Assembly (NCBI GenBank): GCA_024227975.1 | Contig: JAAETV010000501.1 | Span: 1-16,331 of the forward strand | Direction: 5' to 3' | DNA length: 16,331 nucleotides | DNA from: Actinomycetes bacterium | GTDB lineage: Bacteria; Actinomycetota; Acidimicrobiia; Acidimicrobiales; SZUA-35 | Shown: positions 14,036 to 16,331 of the stretch, piece by piece | Layout: each line of letters begins with the position of its first letter | How positions within the stretch are numbered: position 1 is the first letter of the stretch | Position numbers and translations under genes: made by a program | Notes under the pieces: generated by a model | The model's input: only the letters and a program-made list of their open reading frames with translations | What the model was told of the DNA's origin: nothing | Database searches by the model: none

Positions 14036-16141
14036 ATGTCTGCGCGACCGACCCCCCTTGACCACTATCGCAACATCGGCATCATGGCTCACATCGATGC
14101 CGGTAAGACGACGACCACGGAGCGCATCCTCTACTACACCGGCAAGAACTACAAGATCGGTGAGGTCCATGATGGCGGCGCCACCATGGATTGGATGGAG
14201 CAGGAGCAGGAGCGGGGTATCACCATCACCTCGGCCGCTACCACCTGCTTCTGGAACGACCACCGGATCAACATCATCGACACCCCGGGTCACGTCGACT
14301 TCACCGTTGAGGTAGAGCGCTCGTTGCGCGTGCTCGACGGTGCCGTAGCCGTGTTCGACGGGGTGGCCGGCGTGGAGCCCCAGACCGAGACTGTTTGGCG
14401 TCAGGCCGATCGCTATGGCGTCCCCCGGATGTGCTTCGTCAACAAGCTCGACCGGACCGGGGCCGACTTCTACTTCTGCCTCGATTCGATCAAGGACCGG
14501 TTGACCACCGACGTCGCCGTGATCCAGATACCCATCGGCACCGAGGCTGATTTCTCCGGCGTCGTAGATCTGGTCAAGATGAAGGCACTGGTTTGGCCCC
14601 AGGCCACCGACGAGAAGGATCTCGGCGCCACCTACGACGAGGTCGACATTCCGGCCGAGCTGTTGGAGAAGGCAGCCCAATACCGGGCCGATCTGGTCGA
14701 GGCCGTTGCCGGTGCTGGTCACGACGAGGAGCTCATGGAGAGCTACCTCGAAAACGAGGAATTGACCGAAGATCAGCTGCGACGTGGCCTTCGGTCGGCC
14801 ACCATCAACGGTGAGCTCGTGCCTATCCTCTGCGGCACCGCCTTCAAGAACAAGGGCGTCCAGCCCCTACTCGACGCCGTCGTCGACTACCTCCCCTCAC
14901 CCATCGACCTCCCACCGGTAGAAGGCACCATGCTCAAGGGGGGCGAGGAAACCAATCGCAAACCGAGCGACGACGAGCCGTTCTCGGCTATCGCCTTCAA
15001 GATCATGACCGCCCCCAATGTCGGCAAGCTCACCTATTTCCGGGTGTACTCCGGCTCGTTGGACAAGGGCGGCCAGGTCCTCAACACCCGTACCGGGGCC
15101 AAGGAGCGCCTGGGGCGCCTGTTGGAGATGCACGCCAACAAGCAGGAAGATCGCAACGCCGCCGCCACCGGCGACATCATGGCCGCTATCGGCATCAAGA
15201 GCGTCAAGACCGGTGATACTCTGACTGACTTGACCGACCCCATCGTCTTGGAGTCGCTCGAGTTCCCTGACCCTGTCATCCATGTGGCTGTCGAGCCGAA
15301 GACAAAGGTCGATCAGGACAAGATGGCCAAGGCCCTCATGGCCCTATCCGACGAAGACCCCACTTTCACCGTGAAGACCGACGAGGAAACGGGTCAGACC
15401 ATCATCGCCGGAATGGGTGAGTTGCACCTCGAGGTGTTGGTCGACCGGATGCTGCGAGAGTTCCGGGTCGACGCCACCGTCGGGAAGCCACAGGTCGCCT
15501 ACCGCGAGACCATCACCTCTGTGGTGGAAAAGGACACCTACACCCACAAGAAGCAGACCGGTGGCTCTGGTCAGTACGCCGAAGTCACGATCAGGATGGA
15601 ACCGAGCGGCCCCGGTGGTGGCTACGAGTTCGTCGACAAGATCACGGGTGGCCGTATCCCCAAGGAATACATTCCTTCGGTCAGTCACGGCATCGTGGAG
15701 GCCATGACCACCGGCGTCCTCGCTGGCTACCCGACGGTTGATGTGCGAGTGACCCTGCTCGACGGCAAGTACCACGATGTGGACTCGTCGGAAATGGCAT
15801 TCAAGATCGCCGGCACGATGGCTTTCAAGCAGGCGGCCCGCATGGCCAAGCCTGTGTTGTTGGAACCCATCATGGCCGTCGAGGTGGTAACCCCCGAGGA
15901 CTACATGGGTGACGTCATCGGCGACCTCAACTCACGTCGAGGCAAGGTCGGTCAGATGGAAGCCCGAGGCCTCAACCAGGTGGTCTCAGCCGAGGTCCCG
16001 TTGTCGGAGATGTTCGCCTACTCGAACGATCTCCGCTCCAAGACCCAGGGCCGAGCCACCTACACCATGCAGTTTCACAGCTATCAGAAGACTCCGGGCA
16101 ATGTGCAGGAAGAAATCGTCCAGCGCATCCGGGGCGAATAA
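14036..16141 (+). CDS. fusA: Elongation factor G
   Basis: This is the GTPase that drives translocation and, with RRF, ribosome recycling. Length is 701 aa, full length. The GTPase motifs are AHIDAGKT (18-25), RGITI (60-64), DTPGH (82-86) and NKLD (136-139). Domains II to V follow, with the conserved domain IV start [15 protein letters not shown] and the LEPIMAVEV start of domain V. The ATG has a GAGGA Shine-Dalgarno sequence about 10 nt upstream and lies 48 nt after rpsG. Codon use strongly prefers C-ending codons, in contrast to the tuf gene that follows. Confidence 0.97.
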   Translation: MSARPTPLDHYRNIGIMAHIDAGKTTTTERILYYTGKNYKIGEVHDGGATMDWMEQEQERGITITSAATTCFWNDHRINIIDTPGHVDFTVEVERSLRVLDGAVAVFDGVAGVEPQTETVWRQADRYGVPRMCFVNKLDRTGADFYFCLDSIKDRLTTDVAVIQIPIGTEADFSGVVDLVKMKALVWPQATDEKDLGATYDEVDIPAELLEKAAQYRADLVEAVAGAGHDEELMESYLENEELTEDQLRRGLRSATINGELVPILCGTAFKNKGVQPLLDAVVDYLPSPIDLPPVEGTMLKGGEETNRKPSDDEPFSAIAFKIMTAPNVGKLTYFRVYSGSLDKGGQVLNTRTGAKERLGRLLEMHANKQEDRNAAATGDIMAAIGIKSVKTGDTLTDLTDPIVLESLEFPDPVIHVAVEPKTKVDQDKMAKALMALSDEDPTFTVKTDEETGQTIIAGMGELHLEVLVDRMLREFRVDATVGKPQVAYRETITSVVEKDTYTHKKQTGGSGQYAEVTIRMEPSGPGGGYEFVDKITGGRIPKEYIPSVSHGIVEAMTTGVLAGYPTVDVRVTLLDGKYHDVDSSEMAFKIAGTMAFKQAARMAKPVLLEPIMAVEVVTPEDYMGDVIGDLNSRRGKVGQMEARGLNQVVSAEVPLSEMFAYSNDLRSKTQGRATYTMQFHSYQKTPGNVQEEIVQRIRGE

Positions 16142-16171
16142 GATCCACCGTAACTCTGAAAGACATTCTTG

Positions 16172-16179
16172 AAAGGAGG
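16172..16179 (+). promoter_or_regulatory. Strong ribosome binding site of tuf
   Basis: AAAGGAGG lies 5 nt before the GTG at 16185. It is the strongest Shine-Dalgarno match in the window, as expected for one of the most highly made proteins of the cell. Confidence 0.8.
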
Positions 16180-16184
16180 CCGTT

Positions 16185-16331
16185 GTGGCCAAGGAGAAGT
16201 TCGAGCGCAACAAGCCTCATGTGAATGTGGGGACGATGGGCCATATTGATCATGGTAAGACGACGTTGACGGCTGCGATTACGAAGGTGTTGTCGGAGAC
16301 GGTGTCTGGTTCTCAGGCGACGGCGTTTGAG
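16185..16331 (+). CDS. tuf: Elongation factor Tu, N-terminal 49 residues (cut by window end)
   Basis: EF-Tu delivers aminoacyl-tRNA to the ribosome. The gene begins with GTG at 16185 and runs off the window in frame after 49 codons. The protein begins [16 protein letters not shown], with the G1 motif GHIDHGKT at 19-26, typical of EF-Tu. It is 43 nt after the fusA stop, the usual last gene of the str operon. Codon use changes sharply at about codon 11: from there nearly all pyrimidine-ending codons use T, and all seven Thr codons are ACG. Confidence 0.95.
   Translation, partial: MAKEKFERNKPHVNVGTMGHIDHGKTTLTAAITKVLSETVSGSQATAFE

Overview
The window is a GC-rich (roughly 65% by eye), tightly packed bacterial chromosome segment. 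I read it as actinobacterial, with class Acidimicrobiia the best guess. The reasons are the DtxR/IdeR-type regulator, the form II coxS-L-M order, the many TAnnnT boxes placed 6-8 nt before a start codon (leaderless transcription), and the protein sequences of the str operon. The taxonomic call is inference, because there is no 16S gene in the window.

Layout. (1) 130-3856 (+): a translationally coupled molybdenum hydroxylase operon coxS-coxL-coxM. CoxL carries the form II loop AYRGAGR, so the true substrate is uncertain. (2) 3867-3946: a long nested inverted repeat with no gene. (3) 3987-5338 (+): a small exported protein with a Pro/Thr-rich tail, followed by a lipoprotein L,D-transpeptidase. 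The only start that gives the latter a proper lipoprotein signal is a CTG overlapping the upstream stop. (4) 5415-6719 (+): a metallo-beta-lactamase-fold protein of the alkyl-sulfatase type. (5) 6775-8328: an FTR1/EfeU-type iron permease (+) convergent with a DtxR-family metalloregulator (-). Palindromic candidate operators lie at both promoters. (6) 8519-11413 (+): a coupled set of a CoxD/MoxR-type AAA+ ATPase, a CoxE-type VWA protein and a CPBP membrane protease. The first two are the classical maturation partners of Cox enzymes, here separated from coxSLM by five genes. (7) 11472-11900 (-): a small single-domain cyclic-nucleotide-binding-fold protein. (8) 12070-12873 (+): a crotonase-superfamily enzyme. 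(9) 13144 to the end (+): the str operon rpsL-rpsG-fusA-tuf, with tuf cut by the window edge.

How it fits together. CoxS (2x[2Fe-2S]), CoxM (FAD) and CoxL (molybdopterin) would form one heterotrimeric, probably cytoplasmic, oxidoreductase. CoxD and CoxE are plausible assembly factors for it. The DtxR protein probably controls efeU and itself in response to Fe or Mn. The str operon is ordinary housekeeping, except that codon choice changes abruptly about ten codons into tuf.

I did not find CRISPR arrays, insertion sequences, tRNAs or rRNAs. The most interesting points are the 80-nt nested hairpin, the CTG-start transpeptidase, the tuf codon break, the split cox cluster joined to a CPBP protease, and the unusual metal-ligand set of the DtxR protein.
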